Shown here: positions 1 through 12,284 of the stretch, piece after piece
Numbering within the stretch: the stretch's first letter is position 1
Layout: each line of letters begins with the position of its first letter
Source of the DNA: Thamnaconus septentrionalis
Lineage: Eukaryota > Chordata > Actinopteri > Tetraodontiformes > Monacanthidae
Assembly (NCBI GenBank): GCA_009823395.1
Contig: CM020519.1
Location: 2,870,001 to 2,934,000, forward strand
Direction: 5' to 3'
Length of the DNA stretch: 64,000 nt
Made by a program: the position numbers and the translations under genes
The notes under the pieces: generated by a model
Databases searched by the model: none
Told to the model about the DNA's origin: nothing
Seen by the model: the letters and a program-made list of their open reading frames with translations, nothing else

Positions 1-220
1 GACTGTTTCCTGGGCAACTGGTGAGCCCTGCTGCGGGGGGGAGGAGGGACAAAAGAGACGGGGCGGTGGGGGGGGGGGCGGGTCGCGGGTGAGAGAGAAA
101 GACAGAGGAGGGAGGGGGGAGGAGGAGGGAGGGAGCACGGATGGGTCGAGTGAATCCGCCGTGTCATTCAGCAGCGTCTGACAAAAAAAGCCTGCATCTG
201 ACAACGTGTTGGTGCATGTA

Positions 221-232
221 CACACACACAAA

Positions 233-281
<49 letters not shown>
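221..281. repeat. (AC)n microsatellite
   Basis: About 60 bp of CA/AC with a small AAAC interruption. Complementary to the GT tract at 397-445. Confidence 0.97.
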
Positions 282-284
<3 letters not shown>

Positions 285-394
285 CTTTCACCCCGCTGCC
301 AATAAACACGGTGTCGGACATTAAATAAAACAAGAGGCTCTTTTATGAGCCGGGTCACGGCGGCTAGGATTTATCCCGTGTTCTTCCACTGTGT

Positions 395-396
<2 letters not shown>

Positions 397-445
<49 letters not shown>
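397..445. repeat. (GT)n microsatellite
   Basis: About 48 bp of uninterrupted GT, between two AC tracts. Confidence 0.97.
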
Positions 446-446
<1 letters not shown>

Positions 447-545
447 ATGAGAGAGTGAAACATCTTCACTAGTCACTACAACAAGAATCTCACACTGAAC
501 CTTCTCAGTGCAGCAAGAGTCCTTCAAAGAGCTTCATCAGTGTTT

Positions 546-658
<113 letters not shown>

Positions 659-878
659 TGGGTGGAGTATTGACACAGTTTGAGTGAATGCGCAGCGAAC
701 CTGAGACCTGAGGGACGGAGAACTGAAGCGGCCCGCCGGGACTGAAAGCAGAACCCAGATCAGCTCTTTGTGTCACCAAACACCAAAGAAAAAGACGGAG
801 GAAACGGCCAATCAAAGGTGAGCCAGGAAGGGGCGGGGCCACCTCACATGGCCCTGCCCTGCACCGAGACCTAATTAC

Positions 879-920
879 CATCATCATCATCATCATCATC
901 ATCATCACCATCACCATCAC
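879..920. repeat. (ATC)n microsatellite
   Basis: CATCAT run followed by CACCAT variants. Confidence 0.9.
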
Positions 921-1230
921 ACAACATCTCAGAGCCACTGGAGCTGCTCGGTGTCGTGGCTTCGCACAAACTAAACCTCGTCACTCCGTTTGTCTCAGCT
1001 CGACCTTCAGGAATAAAAAAAAAGAGAAAAAAAAACCTTGCTGAGATCTAATTGGATGATCTTCAGAGCATCGTTTAATCCTTTGTTGGGTTTCCCGTCG
1101 TTCTCCCGCTCAACACTGGAGAACACGTTGCACCTTTATGTTATCGGCGAGAGCTCGCAGCGGATCAACTCGCGTTATTCTGAGGGACGACGTATGGAAA
1201 CGTAATCCAGTAATTCACTGCCAGTAGAGC

Positions 1231-1283
1231 TGAGGAGGAGGAGGAGGGGAGGAGGAGGAGGAGGAGGAGGAGGAGGAGGAGGA
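1231..1283. repeat. (GGA)n microsatellite
   Basis: Purine-rich GAG/GGA triplets; a second short GAA run follows at 1335-1360. Confidence 0.9.
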
Positions 1284-1390
1284 AAAGGAGGATTTCCCCA
1301 AGCAGCGGCAGCACAATAAAGACAGTAGCAAAGTGAAGAAGAAGAAGAAGAAGAAGAAGAGCCCCACACACAATGGAAAACTCTCTGTCT

Positions 1391-1574
1391 AGCTGCGTTT
1401 CCAGTACCTCTAGAATTCCGCAAAAACCTAAATATGGCAATAAAAAACTGGGCATGCAAACAGCTACACTTGGAAAACCTCTCAAATACGGCTAAAAGGT
1501 TTTGATGCTCTCATGAGGTGGTTTTTCAGATGATCCATATAGAGGAATATCACAGTACAGAGATTCCATCTCTC
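1391..1574 (+). mobile_element. MITE family 1, copy A (truncated)
   Basis: Starts AGCTGCGTTTCCAG and continues with family landmarks CTAGAATT, AACCTCTCAAATACGGC, TGCTCTCATGAGGTGG and CCATATAGAGG, then decays. The right end is missing. Same orientation as the full copy at 29643-30126. Confidence 0.75.
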
Positions 1575-1929
1575 AACTCAGAATTCTGAAATATTCAATT
1601 CCATCACACTGATCTTCCCACAACTGGTGAAGATCCATCGAAGCTTCAGTTTGAGCAGGAAGCTGAAAAACCCGCCCGCCTTCTCCCGAGGAGGCTATAA
1701 ACACAGGGCTAAGCTTCTTTTTTTTTTTTTTCAGGATGATTAATAGTGTGAGACTCCTCCGCTGCAGTCTGGCTGCTTCTAGCTGCTCACTCACATCAAC
1801 TCATTCACTGCATGAGCCTCCGGACTGTGAACGTGGCGATCGTCTAGTCGACGCCTCACTGCTGGGAATCTACCAAACACCACCAGATAGAAGCAGACTG
1901 GTGGGGTGTGATGGACCCACGCAGCTTTA

Positions 1930-1962
1930 CATTCATTCATTCATTCATTCATTCATTCATTC
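1930..1962. repeat. (ATTC)n microsatellite
   Basis: Eight ATTC tetramers, 30 bp before the large GAA tract. Confidence 0.95.
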
Positions 1963-1993
1963 AGCCTTACAGTGTGTGTGAGGCGCTGAGAGG

Positions 1994-2144
1994 AGAAGAA
2001 GAAGAAGAAGAAGAAGAAGAAGAAGAAGAAGAAGAAGAAGAAGAAGAAGAAGAAGAAGAAGAAGAAGAAGAAGAAGAAGAAGAAGAAGAAGAAGAAGAAG
2101 AAGAAGAAGAAGAAGAAGAAGAAGAAGAAGAAGAAGAAGAAGAA
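1994..2144. repeat. (GAA)n trinucleotide repeat, 50 units
   Basis: About 150 bp of pure GAA/AAG. It reads as poly-Glu or poly-Phe/Leu in translation, which is meaningless. Long pure GAA tracts can form triplex DNA. Confidence 0.98.
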
Positions 2145-2430
2145 CTGGGTGGGGAGGTTCAGACTCGTCCTTTGTAGCGCCCGCCGCACAAATTCCGCCA
2201 CGCTCATCACGAGCGTGTGAGAGTGGCGGCGTGCTATCAACGTGGCACACAAACAGCTGATTGGCTGCCCCCGAGGCGGCTGGCCCACTTCAGCGGCGGG
2301 GTCGTCCAGCGGTCAGCGCCGGATAGAGTGACGACACTCCCGGGTTTGAGGACGACACCCGGTTTTCCCTGCTGGCGCCGGTCAATGCAGGCTCAACAAC
2401 AAGGGCCTGGACGGAGGGTTGTTTGAAATC

Positions 2431-2864
2431 AGGGATGATAACAATGACTCTATTATCGATTAAAGTAAATTAGTCGCAGTTAACTGAACATTTTTTACAT
2501 GGGTAGTTAATATTATTATAACAGTGTCGTGGCAGGAAGGAGCACTTCACCTGTAGATACTGTGATGGTCAGAAAAGCCCTGGAACAAGTTACTTTTAAA
2601 CAACTTTTTTTCAAAATAGTTGAAATGTGACCCATTAGAAGTCAACTTGAAGTCAGAGGATCGATGTGGAGGATGTTTTTACTGTTCTCTAATGGACAAA
2701 TGGGTCACACCGGACCCTCAACATTATTGAAGGGTTAACGATGTCTTCCTTACACATTTATCATTGTGAAATTTAGGTTCTCAGGAAAAATCGCCGCTTA
2801 TCAATTTATCGTTAATCGATCGATAAGGTCAATATGATTGAATTAAGCAATCATTTGCATCCCT
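2431..2864. mobile_element. hAT-like non-autonomous element (AGGGATG ends)
   Basis: AGGGATGATAACAATGACTC at the left and TCATTTGCATCCCT at the right, with ATTATCGATTAA and TTATCGTTAATCGAT near each end. This is the usual look of fish hAT derivatives. About 430 bp, no coding frame. Confidence 0.5.
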
Positions 2865-2985
2865 CGTTGAAATCCATCTGGAAGACTTTATCATGACGCT
2901 GGCTGAACCAAAGTGCATCAAATTGCTGCAGAAAAACAAAAACCTTAAAAAGACCTTGGAAGGAGGCGGACGAGCGAAAAGAAAT

Positions 2986-3514
<529 letters not shown>

Positions 3515-4020
3515 ACTTCAGGGGGTGGAGAGACAAAAAGCAAACCCCTCCAAGAGTGGCAGGCGTTGGTGCTGCTCCAGCAGCCTGCTTCTCGGCGGTG
3601 CCGGCCATTCATCATCATTATCACGGCTATTCAGCCGACCTAATTCGCTTTAAAATCATCTGTCAATTCTCATTTGGTCGCCCGCGACATCTCGGAAGGC
3701 TTTGAGTTCTCCCATGGACTTGGACGGAGGGGGCCGCTCATCCGGAACTACACACAAAAAAAAAAAAAAAAACAACAACCAGGGGCCAAACAGAGACGCT
3801 ACGGGTCTCCGGTATTTTTTTTTGGGGGAAAAAAAACTCTGGGGTTTTACCGAGCGTAGCTACCGAGCCAGAGCGGAGCCGCCGCTAACAGAGACTTAAT
3901 TGTGTCTCCGTGACCAATCAAAGTGAACGGCGAGCAAAGCGGCAGCGCCTCACATCCTGAAACACAGAGATTGAGACCATGTCGGATAAAAAAAAAGAAC
4001 GCACGTTGCATCGTTACAAT

Positions 4021-4262
4021 CATTTCCATGACCACTAGGATTGGGCAAAAATTGCGATAAAATATGGCAATAATAAACGGGTGAAACGGGGAAACAGCTA
4101 AACGTGGAAAAACCTCTCAAATGTGGCTAAGAGGTTTTGTCGCTCTCATGAGGTGGTTTCTGAAGTCATATCCAGATAGAGGAATCTCGCAAAAGTGTCA
4201 CGGAAACACTTTCTTCGCATTTACACGTCAGCGGACTTGACGTGGGTCACTTGAACACAAAG
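4021..4262 (+). mobile_element. MITE family 1, copy B (right end lost)
   Basis: Begins CATTTCCATGACC and shares ACCTCTCAAATGTGGCTAA, GCTCTCATGAGGTGG, CGCAAAAGTGTCACGG and a GTCAGCGGAC...GGTCAC segment with the full copy at 29643-30126. It ends near GGTCACTTGAACAC. Confidence 0.75.
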
Positions 4263-4515
4263 CTGAGATCCTGGGAGGAAAACAGACTCACATTCCCTTT
4301 AAAGCACACTCACTACACAATGGAAAGTTTCTTTTTTTAATGAAGTGAAATTGGATCACTTTTCCCCGGCACACCTGACATTATCTCACAGTACACTAGT
4401 GGTTGAAAACACGCACTGTGCACAGACAGAGTGTCTCTCTGTCAGAGGGTCCCAGTGACAAACGTGGAGATAAACGCAGAGCGGCGGGGGGCTGATGTGA
4501 ACACGCAGCTCCGCG

Positions 4516-4644
4516 CAGTTCGTCTCGACGGTCGGCAAATTACTCGATAGACTCGACCAGATAGACTGGGAGGCCCTGCAGTATGTGGAGGAAGGGATTA
4601 ACCCTAACGAGGAGGAGCTGCATCTGCTGCGCGATTGTGTTTAA
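4516..4644 (+). other. Short open frame with exon-like properties, unrecognised
   Basis: An open stretch after a possible acceptor (CTCCGCGCAG) reads QFVSTVGKLLDRLDQIDW, then EALQYVEEGINPNEEELHL, ending LRDCV and a TAA stop. Its composition (amphipathic, acidic, no repeats) looks protein-like, unlike the microsatellite frames nearby. It has no ATG and an in-frame stop just upstream, so it could only be a terminal exon or a piece of a decayed gene or element. I do not recognise the family. It lies inside the presumed first long fzd3 intron, on the opposite strand. Confidence 0.25.
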
Positions 4645-4896
4645 ACTCACAACGCTTCCAAGCGGATAACACAGTCACAACAAGAGTCAGCTGCTGCTGC
4701 TGCTGCTGCTGCTGCTGTAAATCTACACACGACCCCCGGAGGTCAAAACAATAAAAAGCGGTGGAGTCGACAGAGTGGATGGAATCAGAGCTTTAATCCG
4801 CCTGCCGCAGTAAAAACAAGAGACGCGGCATCTAAAGTTGACCAACTTGGGGAAAGCCGGTTATTTAAAATGGCTTTGGAGTCGTGTGCCAGGCCT

Positions 4897-4897
4897 T

Positions 4898-4932
<35 letters not shown>

Positions 4933-4934
4933 TT
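4897..4934. repeat. (TTTA)n microsatellite
   Basis: Nine TTTA units. A poly-T run of 20 follows at 5025-5044. Confidence 0.93.
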
Positions 4935-5966
4935 GGGGTGGTGGAAAAGCACTGTTAAGTCTGCAGCAGTTAATGTGTTGCCTCAGCACTGGGGACGTGT
5001 ATTAAAACTTAATTTGCTGCTTAATTTTTTTTTTTTTTTTTTTTGGGTAAAATCCCTGGAGCAAGAGGAGCCAAATTAAAGTAGGTTAATCGCGTGAAGT
5101 CTGAGCGCCAGAAACACAATGAAACACTGGCCAGATAAAATGTCCTGTAACCTTTTAGTGCTTCAGTTACAATGAAAGAAAATTACATTTGAACTCATCT
5201 CAGGACAGAAAGGAGAAAGTCGTCCACTCTGCATGTTCTCCTCAAAAGCACATAAATTTCTCTTCATCTGATTTGTGGCCCCGCAAGGCAAAAATGTTCG
5301 TCTCTGCTACACAATAACTAGTCATTAAATCAGTAGGAAAGATAAGAAATAAGTATGCTGATATATACAAACAGCATCACAAGGCATATTCTGCTGAAAT
5401 GCTACTTTTATCAAACATTTTAATTGTTTTTTCCTAAAAAAATGAAACCGTCATGATTCAATTAATTCTTCAGCCTTGACAATATGCAAAAAGCTCAACA
5501 ACAATGCCACCACAAAATAAACCAATAATATTTTAAAAAGATTTAAGAATAAATGTTGCAATTGTCAGAATCAACAAATAATTAAAATTTGGAGCAAATA
5601 TTGAGGAGAAGATTGAGGGGAAAAAGGTGAAATGTGAGTATTTTTCCTGTCTTTGAAATAAGGTCAATTCATCTTTTGCCCTGGTAGCTAGAAAAAGCCA
5701 AGGCCTTCACACAGGACTAAACCCCAAATCCATCCAGGAAGACACGTACAAAAAAATGATGTATAATAAAATCAACCGAGCAAAAAAATCAATTAAAAAA
5801 AAAAGACTAATATCGAGAAACCAGATGAAACAGAAATGCTCAGCTCAAACCTTTGGCCGCTGCACAATCTCATTCCAGACACAACACAAAGACATTCCAA
5901 CACAACGCGCTCTGCGACACAACACGTCCTTTCACAGCGGCGGCGGTGGCGGCGGCGCTACTGTAC

Positions 5967-6174
5967 CTCCATGGCGAGGGCGGCGGTCTGCTGGTCGTAG
6001 TGGTTGAGGGCGTTGGGCATGAAGGTGGAGTTGTAGGGCAGCCCCTGGCACATGCGCAGCGTGATGGGCTCGCAGGTGAACAGGTTGTGGCTGCCCGCCG
6101 CCGCGTCCATGGGGATGGCCACGCACGCCGTCAGCATGGACACGGACAGCGCCCACAGCAGGTCCATGGCGGCG
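5967..6174 (-). CDS. fzd3: Frizzled-3 first coding exon (partial gene)
   Basis: Frizzled-3 is a seven-pass Wnt/planar-cell-polarity receptor at the plasma membrane, used in axon guidance. The coding part is 6167 down to 5967 (67 codons). It opens at an ATG in a strong Kozak context (GCCGCCATGG), just after a polypyrimidine-AG acceptor at 6175-6176, and ends at donor GAG|GTACAG. A hydrophobic signal peptide covers residues about 1-18. The start of the cysteine-rich domain follows, with HNLFTCEPITLRMCQ, an N-glycosylation sequon NST at residues 46-48, and NHYDQQTAALAME at the exon end. From memory of vertebrate FZD3 this matches FZD3 specifically (LFSCEPITLRMCQ, HYDQQTAALAME) rather than FZD6 or FZD1/2/7. 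The second exon (CRD remainder) and the transmembrane exons were not seen at 1-5966, so the gene is truncated by the window edge. Which teleost copy (fzd3a or fzd3b) cannot be told. Confidence 0.93.
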
Positions 6175-7594
6175 CTGCGGGGAGGAACGGACGGGAGGTG
6201 AAAGCCGAGGGACGGACGGACGGACGGTGGCTCGGACGGACGGCGGGTCGGTCAGGAGGCGAGGAGGGCCGACTCAGCGGAAACCAACGAGGCGCTCATG
6301 GCTGAAGACGGCTGGATCCATCGCTAGGAGGAGGCGGGGGGGAGGTGGAGGAGGTGGTCCTTCCTGTCAGGCGTCCATCACCTGAGGGATGCGGTGCTCC
6401 TTTAAGACGCTGCAGCCCCACTGACTCACACTCCTCCCTCCACGGCTGGACAAACGGGAGGCAACGTCGCTTTGAAGGAAAATAATCCAGCGGCGATCTC
6501 GAACGGGGACGAGCGATGATCTGCCTGCAATATAAAACAAGAAAAAATGAAATATTTTTCATGACATATCCATATTAGTAGAGCTGCTGAAGGAAACTGC
6601 CACAGTCAAATGCATTGTGATTTTTATTGTTTCATTAGGCCTGACCTGGAAACCAGACAAAAGGCTGCATTAAGAGGGTTATTTAGTTAGTGTCATCTCT
6701 GGATATTGCGGGAAAATTAGCGCATTACAAGGACATAACAGAAGCTAACACACCCTGTCAGATTATGAAATAAAAGAAGGGAAATATCCACGTTATTTAT
6801 TTTTTTTTTTTTAAAGGAATAATTCGGACAGTCATTTCAGATTTTGTACGGTGACTTGCCATGATTTCTTTACAGTTTTAATTCATTTTTTTTCATTTTT
6901 AAACAGGCAATTTCTTTTTACCCCACCACCAGTACGGGTCGGGCACACACCCAGTTCGGCATCACTTTTCTGCTTCCTGACATCCGATAACAAGAATCGG
7001 ACTCTTTCCTCACAAAACACCAATCACAAAATGAGACCCGTTAACATAATTAATCGTTTGGAATCGGTCATTATGGCGCTACCTGGATGTAGAGGGGGGG
7101 TCCTACCGCACCTCCTAGCAGGCAGGCAGGCAGGCAGGCTGAGTGGCTGGGTGGTTGGGTGGAGGGGATCTCCGTCCGCGCACTAATTGCTGCTCGTTCG
7201 GATGTGACCGAAGCTAACAGCCGTTGAGCGGCGGAGGCGCCTCCACCGTCAAGCCGGGGCCACTTTTCAAGTCAAGACGTCCGAGCGACACGGACGAGAT
7301 TGTCAAGTTTAACCGCCGCGGAGACAAAAGATGACGGTTGTTCAGGGGAAGATAAAAAAAAAAATGATGGGAGCGGAGGTTGCGGCGCTGCCTGCCTGCC
7401 TGCCAGCCAGCCCGGTGTGGAAATTCAACGCACCACACCACACCGCACCGCACCGGAGCCGGGCGGAAACAGGGGCGCTCGTTGCAAGAGAAGCGGTCCG
7501 GGTTTGTTTTTTTTTCCCCCCCACAGAAAAAATATAAGAATTAATATAAAACAAACCGCTCGTTTGAATCGGCTGAATTAAAGGTCAACTTTAC

Positions 7595-7830
7595 CTGAGC
7601 GTCGAGGCGAAATTTCACGTGTAGTGCCGCGGAGCTCCGCCGCTCGTCGACCTGGCAACAATGACTGAGTGAGTGAGGGTGAGTGAGTGTCCCCTCGGAA
7701 CGGCTCCCTCCTCCTGTCCTCCACCTCCTGCCCTGCCTCCTCCTCCTCCTCCTCCTCCTCCGCTCCCCTCCCCCTCCCTTCTGTCCTGCGAGCGTCACGT
7801 ACGCGACGTCACGTCAACGCTTCCTGTTGA
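7595..7830 (-). promoter_or_regulatory. fzd3: Candidate fzd3 promoter and 5' non-coding exon
   Basis: On the minus strand a CpG-rich block runs into a consensus donor CTCAG|GTAAAG, with the exon's last base at 7595. It lies about 1.4 kb upstream of the acceptor of the first coding exon of fzd3. Around 7800-7815 there is a CRE-like core (GACGTCAC) inside a CpG cluster, and GC-rich tracts at 7735-7780 on the same side. No TATA box is evident, which is usual for CpG promoters. The transcription start is inferred, not seen. The surrounding CpG-rich zone extends to about 7070. Confidence 0.5.
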
Positions 7831-8204
7831 GGCTTTCAAAAATAATACAAAAAAGACGACGAACGACAGAGCTTTCCGCAAAGTACAGAACGAATTTTTC
7901 GAATGATGAAAGCGTCGAATTTTTTTAAAAATAAAATTTTTTTTCAAGCTGCTTCATCATTTATTTTTAAACTTGAGTTCACGGCTGAGAATTTTACATA
8001 CTCCTGTGGCCTGTTGACACAGATTTACTCATTTAGGAAGAATATTTAAATGAATTGAGACGCTACAACAAAGCTACGACATTAGCATCAGCAGCTAACG
8101 TGCACCGGTGACAGAAGAACGTGCCGACGTGAGTCAGCTGACAATTCTCTTATATATTTCGCATTTGGACGAGAATTGTCGCGTAAATTCCTCGTTTCCT
8201 TTGA

Positions 8205-8300
8205 AAGGTTGATGAGTAACTTCCGGTTTTGAACGGTGTGTGTCAGTGTGAACTGACGCGGTGTCTTTTGCTGCTCCAGCAGGTTCTCTTGTCTCGGTTG
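8205..8300 (+). promoter_or_regulatory. Possible fbxo16 promoter (ETS-like motif)
   Basis: An ACTTCCGG motif at about 8218-8225, typical of ETS/GABPA sites in TATA-less promoters, lies about 0.9 kb upstream of the fbxo16 start-codon exon. A CpG-containing stretch follows (GACGCGG, TTGCGCGC). The start-codon exon has an upstream acceptor (CTCCACTCCAG, ending at 9180), so a 5' non-coding exon must lie further left. This is the only motif-supported candidate I found. The donor of such an exon was not identified. Confidence 0.25.
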
Positions 8301-9183
8301 CGCGCTACCGCCCATCAGTGCACGAGCAGAGTGTTTCTTCTCTGCCCCTAAACTCTCAGAGTTTGGATTTTATGCTCAGGAGAGCTGCGACTCACACTAG
8401 ACTGTTAAAACCCAACAGAAATAGCACGGCTACATGCCGACTAGTACATCAATTTCCAATGTAATTACGTTTTAATCCACTCTAATTGATGTTGTGAGTG
8501 TGTAACCTTGTAACAAACACACAAAACACCAAACAAAATGAATTTTTCAGGCGTTGAATGGCGTTAAATATTCTCACATTTTGCACCATCACTCCACCAG
8601 AGGCAGATGGTCTTGATGGCAGTTGTTGTGTCAGGCCTCCTGCACTGCATTTGTCATCGTTAGAGCCATTGAGACCACACACACACACACACACACACAC
8701 ACTGACTCTTCTCCACTGTGGTTTTAAAGCCCCGGCAGCGCTCCCCTCTGTGTGTGACGGGCTCTGAGCGGCCATGCAGGGAAGCCAACAGCCACTGTTA
8801 CCATGGCAGCAGGTAAACTGTGCTCAGGGGAGCAGTGAGGTGAACATCTTGGCATTTCGGCGTTAAAGAGCTGCAGGAGTTTGCACGCAGAGACTTCAGA
8901 AGTCGGACGTCTGCAGGAGAGGAGCATCAGGCTGAGTGAGTCAAACACACAGTAGAACAAGAGTGACGCGCTGCACCGTTGTGTCACCCCCGAAAGTGAT
9001 TGTGTTACAGGTGGAGGTCGTCCCGTTGTCCTGTAGTCCTGTTTTGGATCAGTTTTGAGGAGCTTTAGCTCGTCTTAAAACTGATATATGTCCACAAACA
9101 TTTGAGGAATTCAGCAGAAAAATGTACAGAAAACAGAAAAAGTTTTGTGCTGTCTCAGCAAAACCTTGTCTCCACTCCAGAAG

Positions 9184-9432
9184 ATGCCTGCTGCTGCGGA
9201 GAGGTCGTCCAGGATGGGGCCGAAGATGCAGACCACGCTGAGTGCCTGGACTCCACTCAACCACCCGCTGTCCAACAACAAGGTCCTGCCCTTATTGAAA
9301 TGATTTTATCACCATCAGCACCCAATTCATTGGAATAGGCATAGACTTTAAACTACAAAACGCAATTTTATACAATAGATGATAGATTGGATAGATGATG
9401 GATGATGGATGATAGATATAGATGGATAGGTG

Positions 9433-9467
<35 letters not shown>

Positions 9468-10539
9468 GGATAGATAGATGGATGGATGGATGGATGGATG
9501 GATGGATAGATAGATGGATGGATGGATGGATAGATGGATGGATGGATGGATAGATGGATGGATGAAGGTTATTGTGATTAAAACCATGTATTGTTCCTGC
9601 TTGTTCTCTGCTTCAGGTGTTTGAGGAGAGACGGATCCTACTGGCCAAGTGGGTAAGAAGATGACTTTGCAATGTCTCATACTGACAAACTGGCTTTGCA
9701 GGAGGTCGGAAGTTGAGGCACAATGCGTTGTTTTGTGGGGAGATTTTTCTTTAGTTTAGTTTCTGGGGAAAGTGAATAATGTGACACTGCTTCTCTAAAG
9801 TTTGGGATTAAAAAATGAGGATCTGTCCGTAGTGAATGGGGCCTGTAATACAGTACTAATACAGTGGTGAATACTGACAGGTGGTGAGTTTGTGGGAGTC
9901 TCTGTTGTCACGACAAGAATGTTGCCCCGTCAGTTCGACAGGTGGTCGGACAGTCAGAGGAGGGCGGTGCTGCAGGATTTGGTGCTCAGCTGTTCCACCC
10001 AGCAGCTCGCCTTCCTCAGCGGCACCGTGAGCAGACGGCTCCCCCTACAGGCCGCAGACTTCACCTGCATGCTGCCCAGATCGCTCTGCGTCTACCTGTT
10101 CTCCCTCCTGGACCCTCGCAGCCTCTGTCGCTGTGCGCGGGTACGATTCAAAATGTCCATTTGTAGAAAAAAATAAAAATAAAAATAAAATAACTTAAGA
10201 GGCAAAATGTTGACAAAAAAAGTTATTATGTGACTCACTCTGGCTGACCTTTGACCCCGTGTGGCCAGGTGAGCTGGCACTGGAGGGGCATCGTGGAACT
10301 GGACCAGCTGTGGACGCCCAAGTGCCAGCGGCTGGGCTGGTGCCTGGGCTTCACCCCCACCCCGCTGGAGCAGGGCGTGTGGAAGAGGCACTACATCCAG
10401 ACGGTGCTGGAGCTGCGGCTCAAATCTGTGCAGGTGCTGCAGAACCGGTTGGGCATCACAGATTTGTACAAAGCAAAAAATTGGGATTTTTATTTTTTTT
10501 TTTACCGTTGTTGGCCTCCAACAGCAGCAGGAGCAGCAA

Positions 10540-10625
<86 letters not shown>

Positions 10626-12246
10626 CGTGGCTCCACCAGCCATCAGCAGCAGAGAGCAGGAAGTGAAGCCAGACGCAGCCCCCCTGGGTCGGCCACAGGG
10701 GGCCGTCCACAGGAAGAAGCAGCCGGCTGCACCGCCGCCATGGAGGGATTCTGACCGACACCCAAAGGACACGGTGCGATTCAACTACCTGGACAACCTG
10801 GAGAAGACGGGACAGGCCGCCAGAGGGTGAGCAGCTGCTAATAAAATGTGCAAATATACTGCAAGGATGGAAATTATTACTGAGATACGAGATGCTTTTT
10901 TGTACGTTACAACAAAAAAAGGCCAAAAGCCAAAATACATAAAAAATGTGACGAGGCAGAAAACACCAACTTGGGGGACTTTCTCTGTGCAGGCAGGTGA
11001 ACATCAGAGGCTCCGCCCACCACCACCATCACCACCACCTCCACGACCACACCTGGACAGCGGAGGAGGGAGCGAGGCGGTCGACGGCCTCAGAGTGGAA
11101 CTGCAGGCTGCGCAGAGCCAAATCTCTGGTAGATCACAGTGCATCCATCCTCCTGCCGCCGCCCTGCAGCACCGTGGCAGAGGATAAATGAGAGGCAGGG
11201 TCTCTGGGGGGGCGCCGCTGCAACCAGCAGGCATCATGCATTATGGAGCTGCGTTTACACACGGAGCCATGTTAATGATGGGGAAGAGGGGGGGTGGGGG
11301 GGTGATTATGCTGGGAGAGGAAGAGGTGAGATAGAGGACACTGTGGTGTTTAATATACAGGGGGAAGCCACACCCTGTGTGATAACTCATGTGGCATTGC
11401 ACACTTAACATGGTTCACTATAGCTAATAGCATTAGCATTTTATGTTGAGGGTTGGGAGGAAATATGAGGCAATTTGCTTTGCAAAAATACATTTCACAA
11501 TTGTTTGATTTTTATTTGGAATTTCAGTTTTATAATAATTAATATAATTTTTTATTTTACGTTGTTGTAGTTTGCGTGGGAGTGTGACCCCCACCCCCCC
11601 CCAGAGATCCTGTCGTCTCTCCAGGATGCAGTGATCTTTGTATTGAGTAGACTACTGAATATTAATTTGCAGGCGATTATTTGGAGGTAGTGCTGCTTAA
11701 TAAAAATGACCGCTAGATGGCAATGTTGTCCACTTTTAATCTTCGAAGTCAAAGCAGAGCAGGTGAAGTCGTTGCACGCAGGCTATGGACATTTTGCTCA
11801 CTGTGTGTCTGATTCTTAATGAGTATCGTGATATTCATATTGCATCTCTGGATTTTTTTTCACCACCACTTGTTAACGAAACATCTCCTTCATCTTCACC
11901 TCCAGATGTTCCTGACTTCAAACTGTAGGCCCCCAAATCCCTCTTCATCTCCACCACCACCTCTTCCTCCTCCTCCTCCTCCTGACCCCAGAGAGACGCA
12001 ATACCACCGACCACCACTAGTGGGGAGCACCCACAACCTCCCCGTCACCACGGAGACCACCGGGGCCTCGCTGCGAGTGTCCTGCTGGGGGCCCGAGATC
12101 CTCTCGGCCCCTGTGAGGTCGGCGATGCTCCGGGGCGCCCAGCGTTCGTACCGCAGCCCCCCCAGTAAGAGACTCCAGCGCTTCCACACCTCCAGGCTGA
12201 GTGTGATGCAATCACACAGTAAGAAGTAGTGTTAGGGCTAATGAGC

Positions 12247-12284
<38 letters not shown>

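Noticed and set aside
1908..2288. Poly-Glu, poly-Phe and poly-Leu frames
   Set aside because: Translations of the pure GAA tract with no splice or codon evidence.
2283..2400. Possible tRNA-derived sequence (TCCAGCGGTCAGCGCC ... GGGTTTGAGGAC)
   Set aside because: The A-box-like and B-box-like parts are poor matches (GGTTTGAGGAC instead of GGTTCGANTCC) and no cloverleaf or tail is visible.
10092..11004. Poly-Cys and poly-Leu minus-strand frames of 182-230 codons, and poly-Ala / poly-Ser plus-strand frames
   Set aside because: Shadows of the fbxo16 CAG repeat; the glutamine frame is the one that joins the FBXO16 exons in phase.
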